Positions 42,626 through 51,189 of a stretch of DNA of 64,000 nt are shown piece after piece (positions within the stretch are counted from its first letter, which is position 1; each line of letters opens with the position of its first letter). The stretch comes from Opitutaceae bacterium (GTDB lineage: Bacteria; Verrucomicrobiota; Verrucomicrobiia; Opitutales; Opitutaceae). The translations under genes were made by a program, and so were the position numbers. The stretch lies in contig JAGYIG010000007.1 in the NCBI GenBank assembly GCA_018402455.1, positions 1-64,000 of the forward strand, given 5' to 3'. A model generated the notes under the pieces. That model was not told the DNA's origin, ran no database searches, and was given only the letters and a program-made list of their open reading frames with translations.

Positions 42626-44014
42626 CTACTCGAACTTCTTCAGGCGGTAGCGAACGGTGTCTCGCGGCACCCCGAGCAAGCGGGCCGCGGCCGAGACATT
42701 GCCGTCGACCTGATCGAGGGCCCGTTTCACCAACACGTCGATGGCCCGCTCCAATTCGAACCCACCGTCTTCCGGGAACCGGAACCCCGGTTGCAGCCAG
42801 GGGTGCTTGGCATCCGGTGCTCCCGCATAGGAGGTCAGCCCGGCAAAGGTGAGCGCATCGTCCTCAAATACCAGCGAGCGCTCCACCGCGTGAGCCAGTT
42901 CCCGCACATTCCCGGGCCAAGCGTAGGCCAGCAGCCTCTCGCGGCCGACGGCGGGAATCTTCCCCGGCGTCATCCCATAACGACGCGCCGTGCGCTCCAC
43001 CAACTGCTCGGCCAGCATCACGATGTCGTCACCCCGTTCGCGCAACGGCGGCATGCGCACGCGAAACAAATCGAGGCGCTGACGCAGGTCCTCGCGGAAA
43101 AGTTTTTGCTCCACCAATTCCGCCAAATTCGTGAGGGTGGCCGCGATGATGCGCACATCCAGTTGGAGGGTCTTTCGTCCCCCTACCCGCCGCACCGCTC
43201 GATCTTCGATCGCGGTCAGCAGCTTGGCCTGAATCCCCGGGGACAGGCTGGGCAGCTCATCCAAAAACAGCGTGCCCCCCTCCGCCGCCTCCATCAAACC
43301 AATCTTGGATTCCTTGGCATCGGTGAAGGCCCCACGCTCGTGTCCAAACAACTCGGCCTCGGCGAGCGCCTCCGGCAGCGCGGAGCAATTGACCTCGATG
43401 AGCGGACCGTCGGCCCGCGGTCCCCGGTGGTGCAACCAGCGCGCCAGCGAGGTTTTACCCGTGCCGGTTTCGCCTTCAATGAGCACCGGGGCGGGAGCCC
43501 CCGCATTCGCCGCCAGGCGGCGGTCCGCAGCGATGATTTTGTCGAGCTGCTCGCGCAAGTCCTGTAGGGAAGGACCGAATACAAATGCCTGTCCGGCGGC
43601 GGTCTCGGTCTCCTGTCGAAACTTTTCGCCCCGCTGCCTCCGGCCCCGCTGCCGGGCCGCCACCAGCCGAATCAGCGCATCGTCCGGGGTAATGGGTTTG
43701 GCCAAATAGTCCGCGGCCCCCAAGCGCATGGCTTCGACCGCCCCGTCAACCCCGCCTTCCGCCGTCATGATGACCACCACGGTGCCACTGCCGATCTGCT
43801 TTTGCTCAAGTAGCTCGAGGCTGCGGCCGTCCGGCAGGTTCACATCCAACAAGGCAAAATCAAAGCTCAGGTCCGCGAGCAGGCGCCGGGCTTCGCCCAG
43901 GGTTCCCGCGGCGGCCACCTCGACTCCCGCCTGCTCAAACTTGGCCGCCAACCGGCGACGCAGCAGGGGTTCATCTTCGACCAACAGGAGGGTGGAACTG
44001 GCGATGGACTTCAT
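42626..44014 (-). CDS. Sigma-54-dependent response regulator (NtrC family)
   Basis: 462 residues. Receiver domain about 8-125 with acidic pocket E13/D14, phosphoacceptor D57 (LLDVNLPDG) and K106 (LAKPITP). AAA+ domain about 145-385: Walker A GETGTGKT (181-188), Walker B GGTLFLDELPSL, and the sigma-54 contact loop, which reads GAFTDA (228-233) instead of the usual GAFTGA. The C-terminal Fis-type helix-turn-helix is in about 420-462 (GNVSAAARLLGVPRDTVRYRL). Once phosphorylated, it should bind upstream sites and open sigma-54 promoters. The strongest candidate target is the promoter at 42482-42498 just downstream of its own gene, and its probable kinase is in that operon. It lies 72 bp downstream of gdhA. 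Confidence 0.95.
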   Translation of the reverse strand: MKSIASSTLLLVEDEPLLRRRLAAKFEQAGVEVAAAGTLGEARRLLADLSFDFALLDVNLPDGRSLELLEQKQIGSGTVVVIMTAEGGVDGAVEAMRLGAADYLAKPITPDDALIRLVAARQRGRRQRGEKFRQETETAAGQAFVFGPSLQDLREQLDKIIAADRRLAANAGAPAPVLIEGETGTGKTSLARWLHHRGPRADGPLIEVNCSALPEALAEAELFGHERGAFTDAKESKIGLMEAAEGGTLFLDELPSLSPGIQAKLLTAIEDRAVRRVGGRKTLQLDVRIIAATLTNLAELVEQKLFREDLRQRLDLFRVRMPPLRERGDDIVMLAEQLVERTARRYGMTPGKIPAVGRERLLAYAWPGNVRELAHAVERSLVFEDDALTFAGLTSYAGAPDAKHPWLQPGFRFPEDGGFELERAIDVLVKRALDQVDGNVSAAARLLGVPRDTVRYRLKKFE

Positions 44015-44086
44015 CAGGCGGACGCGCCCAGGTCATCAAAAACGCCCCGCCGCCGCAACGCATTTCGCGTTCAGCCGGGCGGACGA

Positions 44087-45439
44087 TCAGACCGCCCCGT
44101 GGGCGAGCATGGCGTCGGCAACCTTGATGAAACCGCCGATGTTGCTGCCTTTGACGTAATCGACACCGTGCTGGCTACTGCCGTGCGTGACGCAGCGCTG
44201 GTGGATGGAGGCCATGATGCGCTGCAGGCGTTCGTCCACCTCCTCCCGGGACCAGGACAAGCGGGCGGAATTCTGGCTCTGTTCCAGTCCGGAAACCGCC
44301 ACCCCGCCGGCATTGGCGGCCTTGCCCGGACCATATAAAATCCCCGCGTCCACGAAAGCGTGCACTCCGGCCAACTCCGTTGGCATATTGGCGCCCTCGC
44401 TGACGCAGATCACGCCATTGGCCAACAAAGTCCGGGCCTCGGCCTCGCTGATTTCATTCTGGGTGGCGCAGGGCAACGCGACCTCGACGGGCACGGCCCA
44501 AGGGCGTTGATCCGGGTGAAAGGTGGCGCCGCTGAATTGGTCGGCGTAGGCGCTGATCCGACCCCGCCGCACTTCCTTCAGCTCCTTCACGAAAGCCAGC
44601 TTATCCGCATTGATGCCGTCGGGATCATGGATGAACCCACCGGAGTCGGACAGCGTGACCACCTTGGCGCCCAGCTCGATGGCCTTTTCGACGGCATACA
44701 AAGCCACGTTGCCGGAACCCGAAACCGAGACCGTTTTACCCGCGATGGAGTCGCCCCGATGTTGGAACATGTTCTCGCAAAAATACACGCAGCCATAGCC
44801 GGTTGCTTCTTTGCGCAGGAGGCTGCCCCCAAACTCCAATCCCTTCCCGGTAAGCACCCCGGTGAAGACATTTTCCAACCTTTTAAACTGGCCAAAAAGG
44901 TAGCTGATTTCGCGAGCACCCACCCCGATGTCACCGGCCGGGATATCAGTATCCTTGCCGATATGGCGATGCAGCTCGGTCATGAGCGACTGGCAGAAGC
45001 GCATGACCTCCCGGTCGCTTTTACCCTTGGGGTTGAAATTGGCCCCGCCCTTGGCTCCGCCCATGGGCAAACTGGTGAGGCTGTTCTTAAACACCTGTTC
45101 GAAGCCCAGAAACTTCAGGATACTTTGGGTCACCGAGGGGTGAAACCGCAGTCCGCCCTTGTAGGGGCCGATGGAATTATTGAACTGCACCCGCCAGGCG
45201 CGGTTGGCGCGAATCCGTCCGTCGTCCGTTTCCCAGGTCACCCGAAAGATGATGATGCGGTCGGGTTCGGTCATGCGCTCCAGAATTTGTGCATCCCGAT
45301 ACGCCTGCCGATCCAGAACCAAGGGCATGACGCTCTGCACGACTTCGCGCACGGCTTGATGAAATTCGTATTCCGCGGGGTTCCGGTTAATCAAACCGGT
45401 CATGAAGTCTTCAACGGCAGTCGCGAGGGGGTTACTCAT
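44087..45439 (-). CDS. gdhA: NADP-specific glutamate dehydrogenase
   Basis: 450 residues, close to E. coli GdhA (447). It makes glutamate from 2-oxoglutarate and ammonium with NADPH in the cytoplasm. Key motifs: FNNSIGPYKGGLRFHP, the catalytic Lys in LPMGGAKGGANF, DTDIPAGDIGVGAREISYLFG, and the dinucleotide loop VSGSGNVALYAVEKA. The hexameric, small-subunit NADP type is indicated by length and by KGGLRFHPSV. Start ATG at 45439 (MSNPLATAVEDFM); an in-frame extension to 45511 is unlike the family. It lies between the exonuclease and the sigma-54 regulator on the same strand. Confidence 0.97.
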   Translation of the reverse strand: MSNPLATAVEDFMTGLINRNPAEYEFHQAVREVVQSVMPLVLDRQAYRDAQILERMTEPDRIIIFRVTWETDDGRIRANRAWRVQFNNSIGPYKGGLRFHPSVTQSILKFLGFEQVFKNSLTSLPMGGAKGGANFNPKGKSDREVMRFCQSLMTELHRHIGKDTDIPAGDIGVGAREISYLFGQFKRLENVFTGVLTGKGLEFGGSLLRKEATGYGCVYFCENMFQHRGDSIAGKTVSVSGSGNVALYAVEKAIELGAKVVTLSDSGGFIHDPDGINADKLAFVKELKEVRRGRISAYADQFSGATFHPDQRPWAVPVEVALPCATQNEISEAEARTLLANGVICVSEGANMPTELAGVHAFVDAGILYGPGKAANAGGVAVSGLEQSQNSARLSWSREEVDERLQRIMASIHQRCVTHGSSQHGVDYVKGSNIGGFIKVADAMLAHGAV

Positions 45440-45535
45440 GGAGCAGAAAGGGCGGGATAAATTCCCAAAAGGCAATTTCGCCCACGCGAAAGCGCGCTCG
45501 GATTCCGTCAACTCACTGAGCGCGAGGAGCGAGCT

Positions 45536-46246
45536 TCAGCCGGAGTGATCCGCTCGCGGATCGCGGAAACGTTCGGCCAGCTGGGCCAAGGTCGTGCGGC
45601 CTTGGTGTTGCGCGAGCTTGAGCAATTTGAGGAAAATCTGGGCCGTGATGAAGGCGTCGCCGGAGGCGGTGTGGCGATCGTGCGGCTCGACGTGAAACTG
45701 GCGGCACAGGCCATCCAAACTAAAGTCCCGGAACGGGGGCACCGTGAGTCCCGCGGCCGCCGCCATCGCTTCAAACACCCCGGCCGTTTCCAAGTGCAGC
45801 GTGACTTCCATGGTGTCGATCCAGCGGTTGGCCAGATCGAGGCCAAACTGGCGCTGGCACGCGTGCTGAATGACCTCCACATCAAAACCGACGTGGTGAC
45901 CGACAATGACGCCGGCGCCCAGATAGTCCAAAAAGTCGCTTAAGGCGGCCGCTTCCGTCACCCCGTCCTTCGCCGCTTTCTCGGCGGTGATTCCGTGCAC
46001 CACCACGGCCGAGGTGTTGTGGCTGACATGCAGCAGACTTTCAAACTGATCCTCGAGCAGAATCTCACCACCGCGCACGGCGATGGCCCCCATCGTGATG
46101 ATGCGGTCCCGCCGGGGATCGGTCCCCGTGGTTTCACAATCGAGGGAAACAAAACGCACATCGGCCAAGGCCGTGTTGTCGCCGGGGGCGTCGGCGAGGG
46201 CGGCGAGATACCGGGTGACGGCGGGAGGCTGGGCGGCAGCGGACAT
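45536..46246 (-). CDS. DnaQ-like 3'-5' exonuclease (DEDDh)
   Basis: 236 residues. RNase T/DnaQ fold with the acidic motifs: FVSLDCETTGTDP (Exo I, D and E), HHVGFDVEVI (Exo II) and HTASGDAFITAQI (Exo III, H and D), all intact. It resembles the exonuclease subunit found beside cNMP/CBS/DUF294 proteins rather than the replicative epsilon subunit, because it lacks the clamp-binding C-terminus and is directly downstream (18 bp) of such a protein. Substrate unknown: DNA, RNA or short oligonucleotides. Start ATG at 46246. Confidence 0.92.
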   Translation of the reverse strand: MSAAAQPPAVTRYLAALADAPGDNTALADVRFVSLDCETTGTDPRRDRIITMGAIAVRGGEILLEDQFESLLHVSHNTSAVVVHGITAEKAAKDGVTEAAALSDFLDYLGAGVIVGHHVGFDVEVIQHACQRQFGLDLANRWIDTMEVTLHLETAGVFEAMAAAAGLTVPPFRDFSLDGLCRQFHVEPHDRHTASGDAFITAQIFLKLLKLAQHQGRTTLAQLAERFRDPRADHSG

Positions 46247-46264
46247 AAACAAAGTCGAGGGCGG

Positions 46265-48196
46265 TTATTGCGCCGGGGTGAAGAAGTGATTCACGGCGAC
46301 GTCCATGAGACGGCCCACTGTGCGGAAGATGGTTTTGAGTCGCTGAATCTCGCCGGGGGTGAGTTCGTCGGGCCGCACGAAACGCGCGTCGTCACCGCGA
46401 CGCAGCCCGACGCGAGTTTGGAGGCGCAGCGCATAATCGAACGCCTGTTCGGCCTCGTGAAACACCCGGGCATACTGGGGCAGCGCGACGGCGGCCTTGC
46501 TCAGCCGGTCGGGCGTGAAGGTGGCATCCTCCATCCCGAGGCCGAGCGCAAACACGCGGGCGAGATCCACCAACGGGCTCAGCGCATTGGTCTTGGTGTT
46601 GATCGCCTCGGACGTGCTGCCGGATTTATCCAGCACGCCGCCACGAAACACGGTAATCGGCGGCAGGTTCCGCATGGCAGCGGTGGCCAACACCGGGATG
46701 AACTCAGCATTGAGTTCAATGTGCGCGAAGATGGCGTGGCGGATTTCGGCCACCAACGACCGATCACCGGTGACGGCCCGCAAGTCGAAGAAGGGCGTGC
46801 GCCGAATGATGTCACTGTTCACGGGATCGAGCACCCACGGACGAAAGGTTTCCGACCAGGCTGAGACCGACTGGCACCACTGCGGATTGCTGGCCATGCG
46901 GTTCTGCGCATCCAAGGGAAAACGGCAGACCGACAGGACGCTGCCCATCTCGTTGGCCAGCGCGCTGAACCACTGCAGCATGGGTTTGGGGTCGAATCCC
47001 GCGGGGGGATCGGCGTAGACGATGCCGGTGCGTTGGCTGGAGCGCAGCAAGCGCTCCTTGCGCCCCTCGGAGTGGAAGGCGATCCAAGCCCAGGACAATT
47101 CCGGGGCGGGCAGCCCTTGCGCCGCCAGCTTGTCCGTGGCCAGCACGATGGCCTGTTCGATGAGCATGCGATCGACCTGCGCAATGAAGTTGGTAAGCCA
47201 CTGGATCGGGGCTTCGCCTTCGATGTAGCGCAGGAGCAGTTCGTCGGCGCGATCGCGCAGGCGACGCAGTTCGTTGATGTCGAGGGCGAGCGGAAATTCC
47301 TTCGACAGGAAAATGGGCACGTTGCCATGCATGGCCTGGATGGTCTTCTCCCCCACCACCCCGATCACCCGACCATCGGTGTCCCCGGTTTCCGTCACCA
47401 CCAGATGATGCCGCCGGTGCCGGATCATCGTGATGATGATGTCGCCGGCGGGCATATGGGGCGGGATGGTCAAGACAGGCGCACTCATGATCTCCTTGAC
47501 CGGGCGGTCGACCGAGACCTCGCCGGTGGCCACGCGGCTGGAAAAATTGGCCTCAGTCAAAACCCCCAGCGGGAGGCCCGCGGGATCCACCACCACCACG
47601 GCCTCCTGCAATCCCGGCGCGATGGTTTTAGCCACGAACTGGATGCTGTCATCCGGCCGGGCGGTGAGCAGGCGGTTGGCCGCCCGATCGGAAACGGCTT
47701 CCGAGAGGGTGAGCCAATAGGCCGCGTCGGCTTGAATTTCCAAGGGCTCGTTCACCGAGATCGCTCGTCCCACCAGATCCTCAATGGAGAAGTAGGACTT
47801 CAGAAACTCGACGGCGGGAGGATATTTCGCACAGATCGAGAGCACGGTCTCGGCCGGCAAAGCGTAAAGGATGCTCTCTTGCGCAACCCGTGCCGTGGCG
47901 GGATACGGCAGCTGCGGATTCTTCCAATCGATGCCCAAAAGGTCTCCCTCGGCCCGCACATCAATGAGGTCCTCGCCGTGTTCCCCGGGACGATAGAGGT
48001 TGATGGTGCCCCGTTGAATGACCCAGATGAATTTCGACCGGGGATCACCCAGATTGAATACAATCTCGTCGGCTTCGTGAAATTTGACCCGCCCCCCCTT
48101 GGCTATCTCCAGCAAATCGGATTCCGGCAGATACTCAAAAGGGGGATGTCCCTTAAGAAAATCGGCCACGCGCAGAGAAATGCTGGAGGTTTTCAA
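46265..48196 (-). CDS. cNMP-binding/CBS/DUF294 protein with a degenerate nucleotidyltransferase site
   Basis: 643 residues. Order: cyclic-nucleotide-binding fold (about 15-140), CBS pair (about 165-290), DUF294 nucleotidyltransferase-like domain (about 310-450) and the DUF294 C-terminal helical domain (about 490-635). In typical members the transferase motif reads GSEGR-x-EQ-x-LRTDQDN, with two catalytic Asp; here it is HSEGRKERLLRSSQRTG, so the Gly before Ser and both Asp are lost and catalysis is unlikely. The protein may be a pure regulator. In other bacteria this family pairs with a DnaQ-like exonuclease, as here (18 bp gap). The start is a TTG at 48196; a GTG at 48169 is the alternative. 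Confidence 0.88.
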   Translation of the reverse strand: MKTSSISLRVADFLKGHPPFEYLPESDLLEIAKGGRVKFHEADEIVFNLGDPRSKFIWVIQRGTINLYRPGEHGEDLIDVRAEGDLLGIDWKNPQLPYPATARVAQESILYALPAETVLSICAKYPPAVEFLKSYFSIEDLVGRAISVNEPLEIQADAAYWLTLSEAVSDRAANRLLTARPDDSIQFVAKTIAPGLQEAVVVVDPAGLPLGVLTEANFSSRVATGEVSVDRPVKEIMSAPVLTIPPHMPAGDIIITMIRHRRHHLVVTETGDTDGRVIGVVGEKTIQAMHGNVPIFLSKEFPLALDINELRRLRDRADELLLRYIEGEAPIQWLTNFIAQVDRMLIEQAIVLATDKLAAQGLPAPELSWAWIAFHSEGRKERLLRSSQRTGIVYADPPAGFDPKPMLQWFSALANEMGSVLSVCRFPLDAQNRMASNPQWCQSVSAWSETFRPWVLDPVNSDIIRRTPFFDLRAVTGDRSLVAEIRHAIFAHIELNAEFIPVLATAAMRNLPPITVFRGGVLDKSGSTSEAINTKTNALSPLVDLARVFALGLGMEDATFTPDRLSKAAVALPQYARVFHEAEQAFDYALRLQTRVGLRRGDDARFVRPDELTPGEIQRLKTIFRTVGRLMDVAVNHFFTPAQ

Positions 48197-48472
48197 CAGT
48201 CAACAGGCAAAGGGATCGTCGCGTCGGGGGGAAGCCGGAAGCGGCGCTTTGTTCCGCAAGTTGACGGAACAGGGGCTTCGCGGGGTTCAAACGCACAAAG
48301 CCCTTGGCCCGGAGACCGGTTCCCTGTTGCCTCCGAGTTTGGCTCGTCAACTTTGTTTCGTCACGGGGTCCCGCTCTCCGGCTATTCCCGGCCGCGGAGC
48401 TCCCCGCCGGGACGCGGGGGCTTGCCCTCGCCCACCGGTGTTCAAATTTAAACCCCAATCATCCCTTCCCCT

Positions 48473-50059
48473 ATGACCCATCCCATGCTTATCAATGGCG
48501 CCTGGCGCACGGCTCCCGCCGACGCTTCCACTTTTTCCCCCAGTAATCCCACCACCGGGGAAACCCTGCCCGAGGCCTATCCCGTGGCGTCCGCCGCCGA
48601 ACTCGGTGAGCTGCTGGATGCCGGCCTGGCCGCGGCCGAAGAGCTCCGCACCGTCCCGGTCCGGCGCATCGCCGACTTCCTCAATGGCTACGCTGACGCC
48701 ATTGAAGCTGCCACCGCGGAGCTGGCCCAGATCGCCGCCCGGGAAACCGGCCTGCCCGTTTCCCCCCGTCTGACCGCAGTCGAAATCCCCCGAACTTTTG
48801 GCCAACTCCGCCAAGCCGCCGCGGCTGCGCTCACCGGGGACTGGACTCAACCGGTCATCGATTCCGCCAATAACCTCCGTTCCCGTCTCGAACCGCTCGG
48901 TAAACCGGTGTTGGTGATCGGTCCCAACAACTTCCCCTTCGCCTTCAATGGGATCGCCGGCGGTGACTTCGCCGCCGCCATCGCGACGGGTCACCCGGTG
49001 ATCGCCAAGGCCCACCCGGCGCATCCGGGCACCAGCAAGCGTCTGGCCGAACTCGCGTTCGCCGCGGCTCAGGCGGCCGGGCTGCCCCGGGCCATGGTGC
49101 AGTTGTTCTACCGCTCGGCTCATGCCGACGGCGAGGCGATGGCCGCCGATGCCCGCCTCGGAGCGATTGGTTTTACCGGCAGCGAATACGCGGGTCGCAA
49201 GATCAAAGCCGCCGCCGATGCCGCCGGCATCCCGGCCTATTTTGAGCTCAGCAGTGTCAACCCCGTGACCTTCCTGCCCGGAGCCCTGGCGGAAAAAGCG
49301 GATGAGCTTGCCACCGAATTCAGCGGTTCCTGCCTGCTCGGCGTCGGCCAATTCTGCACCAATCCCGGCCTCTTGCTGGCCGTTGCGGGCGAAGCCACCG
49401 AACGTTTCCTTACCTTGGCGGCCGCCAACTTCGCGGCGGCCCCCTCCGGGGTGATGCTCGTGCCGAGTCTGCCCCGTGAACTGGACGAAAAAGTCGCCCA
49501 GCTCACGGCCGCCGGGGCCGAATTAATGGGTCGCGGCACCGGCGCCACCTCACCCGGCTTTCTGGCGCAGCCCGCCCTGCTCCGCGTGACCGGCGAGAAC
49601 TTTCTCCGCGATCCGGGATTGTTCCAATCCGAGATGTTTGGGCCGGCCGCGCTCGCGATCGTGGCGGCCGATGAGGACGAATTGGTGGTGGTCGCCTCCC
49701 GGTTGCACGCCTCCCTCACCTGCTCCTTTTACACCGCAACGGACGGCTCGGATGACCCGGCCTACGCGCGCCTCCTCCCCCTGATCGCCCAGCGGTCCGG
49801 CCGGATCCTCAACGACAAAATGCCCACCGGCGTGGCCGTTTCCCCGGCCATGATGCACGGCGGTCCCTTCCCCGCCGGAGGACATCCCGGCTTCACCGCC
49901 GTCGGCATCCCGGCATCGCTCCGCCGCTTTGGCGCGCTCAAGTGCTACGACAACGTGCGCCCGAATCGCCTCCCGGCCTCCCTGCGCGATCAAAATCCCA
50001 CCGGCACGATGTGGCGGGTGATCGACGGGGCTTGGACGCAAGGCGATGTCGGCGCCTAA
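48473..50059 (+). CDS. Alpha-ketoglutaric semialdehyde dehydrogenase (NADP-type ALDH)
   Basis: 528 residues; aldehyde dehydrogenase superfamily, closest to the 2,5-dioxovalerate dehydrogenases that finish the oxidative pentose/uronate (or hydroxyproline) routes by making 2-oxoglutarate. Motifs: GPNNFPFAFNGIAGGDF (cofactor region), AKAHPAHPGTS, GFTGSEYAGR, catalytic Glu in YFELSSVNP and catalytic Cys in GVGQFCTNPG. Short N-terminal arm typical of the subgroup. The aldo/keto reductase gene follows 54 bp downstream on the same strand. No other genes of a uronate or pentose pathway are near, so the physiological substrate is inferred from the subgroup. Confidence 0.92.
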   Translation: MTHPMLINGAWRTAPADASTFSPSNPTTGETLPEAYPVASAAELGELLDAGLAAAEELRTVPVRRIADFLNGYADAIEAATAELAQIAARETGLPVSPRLTAVEIPRTFGQLRQAAAAALTGDWTQPVIDSANNLRSRLEPLGKPVLVIGPNNFPFAFNGIAGGDFAAAIATGHPVIAKAHPAHPGTSKRLAELAFAAAQAAGLPRAMVQLFYRSAHADGEAMAADARLGAIGFTGSEYAGRKIKAAADAAGIPAYFELSSVNPVTFLPGALAEKADELATEFSGSCLLGVGQFCTNPGLLLAVAGEATERFLTLAAANFAAAPSGVMLVPSLPRELDEKVAQLTAAGAELMGRGTGATSPGFLAQPALLRVTGENFLRDPGLFQSEMFGPAALAIVAADEDELVVVASRLHASLTCSFYTATDGSDDPAYARLLPLIAQRSGRILNDKMPTGVAVSPAMMHGGPFPAGGHPGFTAVGIPASLRRFGALKCYDNVRPNRLPASLRDQNPTGTMWRVIDGAWTQGDVGA

Positions 50060-50113
50060 TCCGCCACGATTTTCAGTCGCGTGGATCGGGTGAACCCGTC
50101 CACGCTTTCCGCC

Positions 50114-51088
50114 ATGAAAACGACCACGCTACGCGGCACGGATCTCACCGTTTCCCGGGCCTGTCTCGGCACCATGACGTTCGGTGGGCAAACCGACGCC
50201 ACCGAGTCCGGCCACATTCTCGACCATGCCTTTGAGGTTGGCGTCAACTTCATCGATACCGCCAACGGCTACACCGGCGGCGCCAGCGAGAAGATTCTGG
50301 GGGCTTGGATGAAAACGACCGGCCGCCGCGAACGCGTGGTGCTCGCCACCAAGGTTTTTGGTCACGTCCAGGGAGATGCCCCCGAGGATCGGGGGCTCGG
50401 CGCGGTGAACATCGCCAAGAGTGTCGAGGCCTCGCTGCGGCGGCTCCAGACCGACACCATCGATCTGCTCTATCTCCACCAGCCGGATCGGGGCGTGCCT
50501 ATCGAAGAAACCCTCGGGGCCGTTGATGCGCTGGTGCAGGCCGGCAAGGTCCGCCACCTCGGCATGTCCAACTACGCCAGTTGGCAAATGGCGGATGCGG
50601 TCCATGCGGCGACCCGGCTGAGTGTCACGCGCCCGGTCGTGACCCAGATCCCCTACAACCTCATCACCCGGGCCGTCGATGAGGAGTGTGCGGAGTTTGT
50701 GCAGGCGCACGGTTTTGGCGTGACGGTTTACAACCCCATCGCGGCCGGACTCCTCACCGGCAAACACCGGATCGGCTCCCCGGCGACCGACACGCGTTTC
50801 CAGCAAAGCGAGGTCTACTACGAACGCTACTGGCACCCTGGCAACTTCCGGGCGGTGGAACGGCTGACTGACATCGCGGATGATTTGAACATCTCCCTCA
50901 TCGAAATGGCCCTCCGCTGGGTGTATTCCCAGCCCATCGTGGACAGCGTGATCATCGGGGCCAGTCGCCCGGCTCAAATCCAACAAAGCTTGGCCGTGCC
51001 GGATGAGCCTTTGGACGAGATGACCCTGCAAATGTGCGACGCGGTCTGGGCCGACCTGCGGGGGCCCCATTTCAAATACAACCGCTGA
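50114..51088 (+). CDS. Aldo/keto reductase
   Basis: 324 residues, (beta/alpha)8 NADPH-dependent carbonyl reductase. The catalytic tetrad is complete: Asp and Tyr in NFIDTANGY, Lys in LATKVFG and His in YLHQPD; the cofactor region is in VIIGASRPAQIQQSL. Sequence style fits the AKR groups related to YajO/Tas-type reductases, with unknown in vivo substrate. It begins at the ATG 50114 (MKTTTLRGTDLTVSR). Probably in one unit with the aldehyde dehydrogenase upstream, suggesting a shared sugar-derived carbonyl substrate. Confidence 0.93.
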   Translation: MKTTTLRGTDLTVSRACLGTMTFGGQTDATESGHILDHAFEVGVNFIDTANGYTGGASEKILGAWMKTTGRRERVVLATKVFGHVQGDAPEDRGLGAVNIAKSVEASLRRLQTDTIDLLYLHQPDRGVPIEETLGAVDALVQAGKVRHLGMSNYASWQMADAVHAATRLSVTRPVVTQIPYNLITRAVDEECAEFVQAHGFGVTVYNPIAAGLLTGKHRIGSPATDTRFQQSEVYYERYWHPGNFRAVERLTDIADDLNISLIEMALRWVYSQPIVDSVIIGASRPAQIQQSLAVPDEPLDEMTLQMCDAVWADLRGPHFKYNR

Positions 51089-51189
51089 TCGGCCGGCCTT
51101 CCCCGGCCCCGCAGGGATCGCCCGATTCACGCCAAGTATTTTTGCATCGTCATTGCGCCCCCGTGCGTTCGTAGATTCTAAGTCTAATC

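Noticed and set aside
47033..48451. A 472-codon plus-strand open frame
   Set aside because: It mirrors the cNMP/CBS/DUF294 gene; the translation is His/Gly/Arg-rich shadow sequence.
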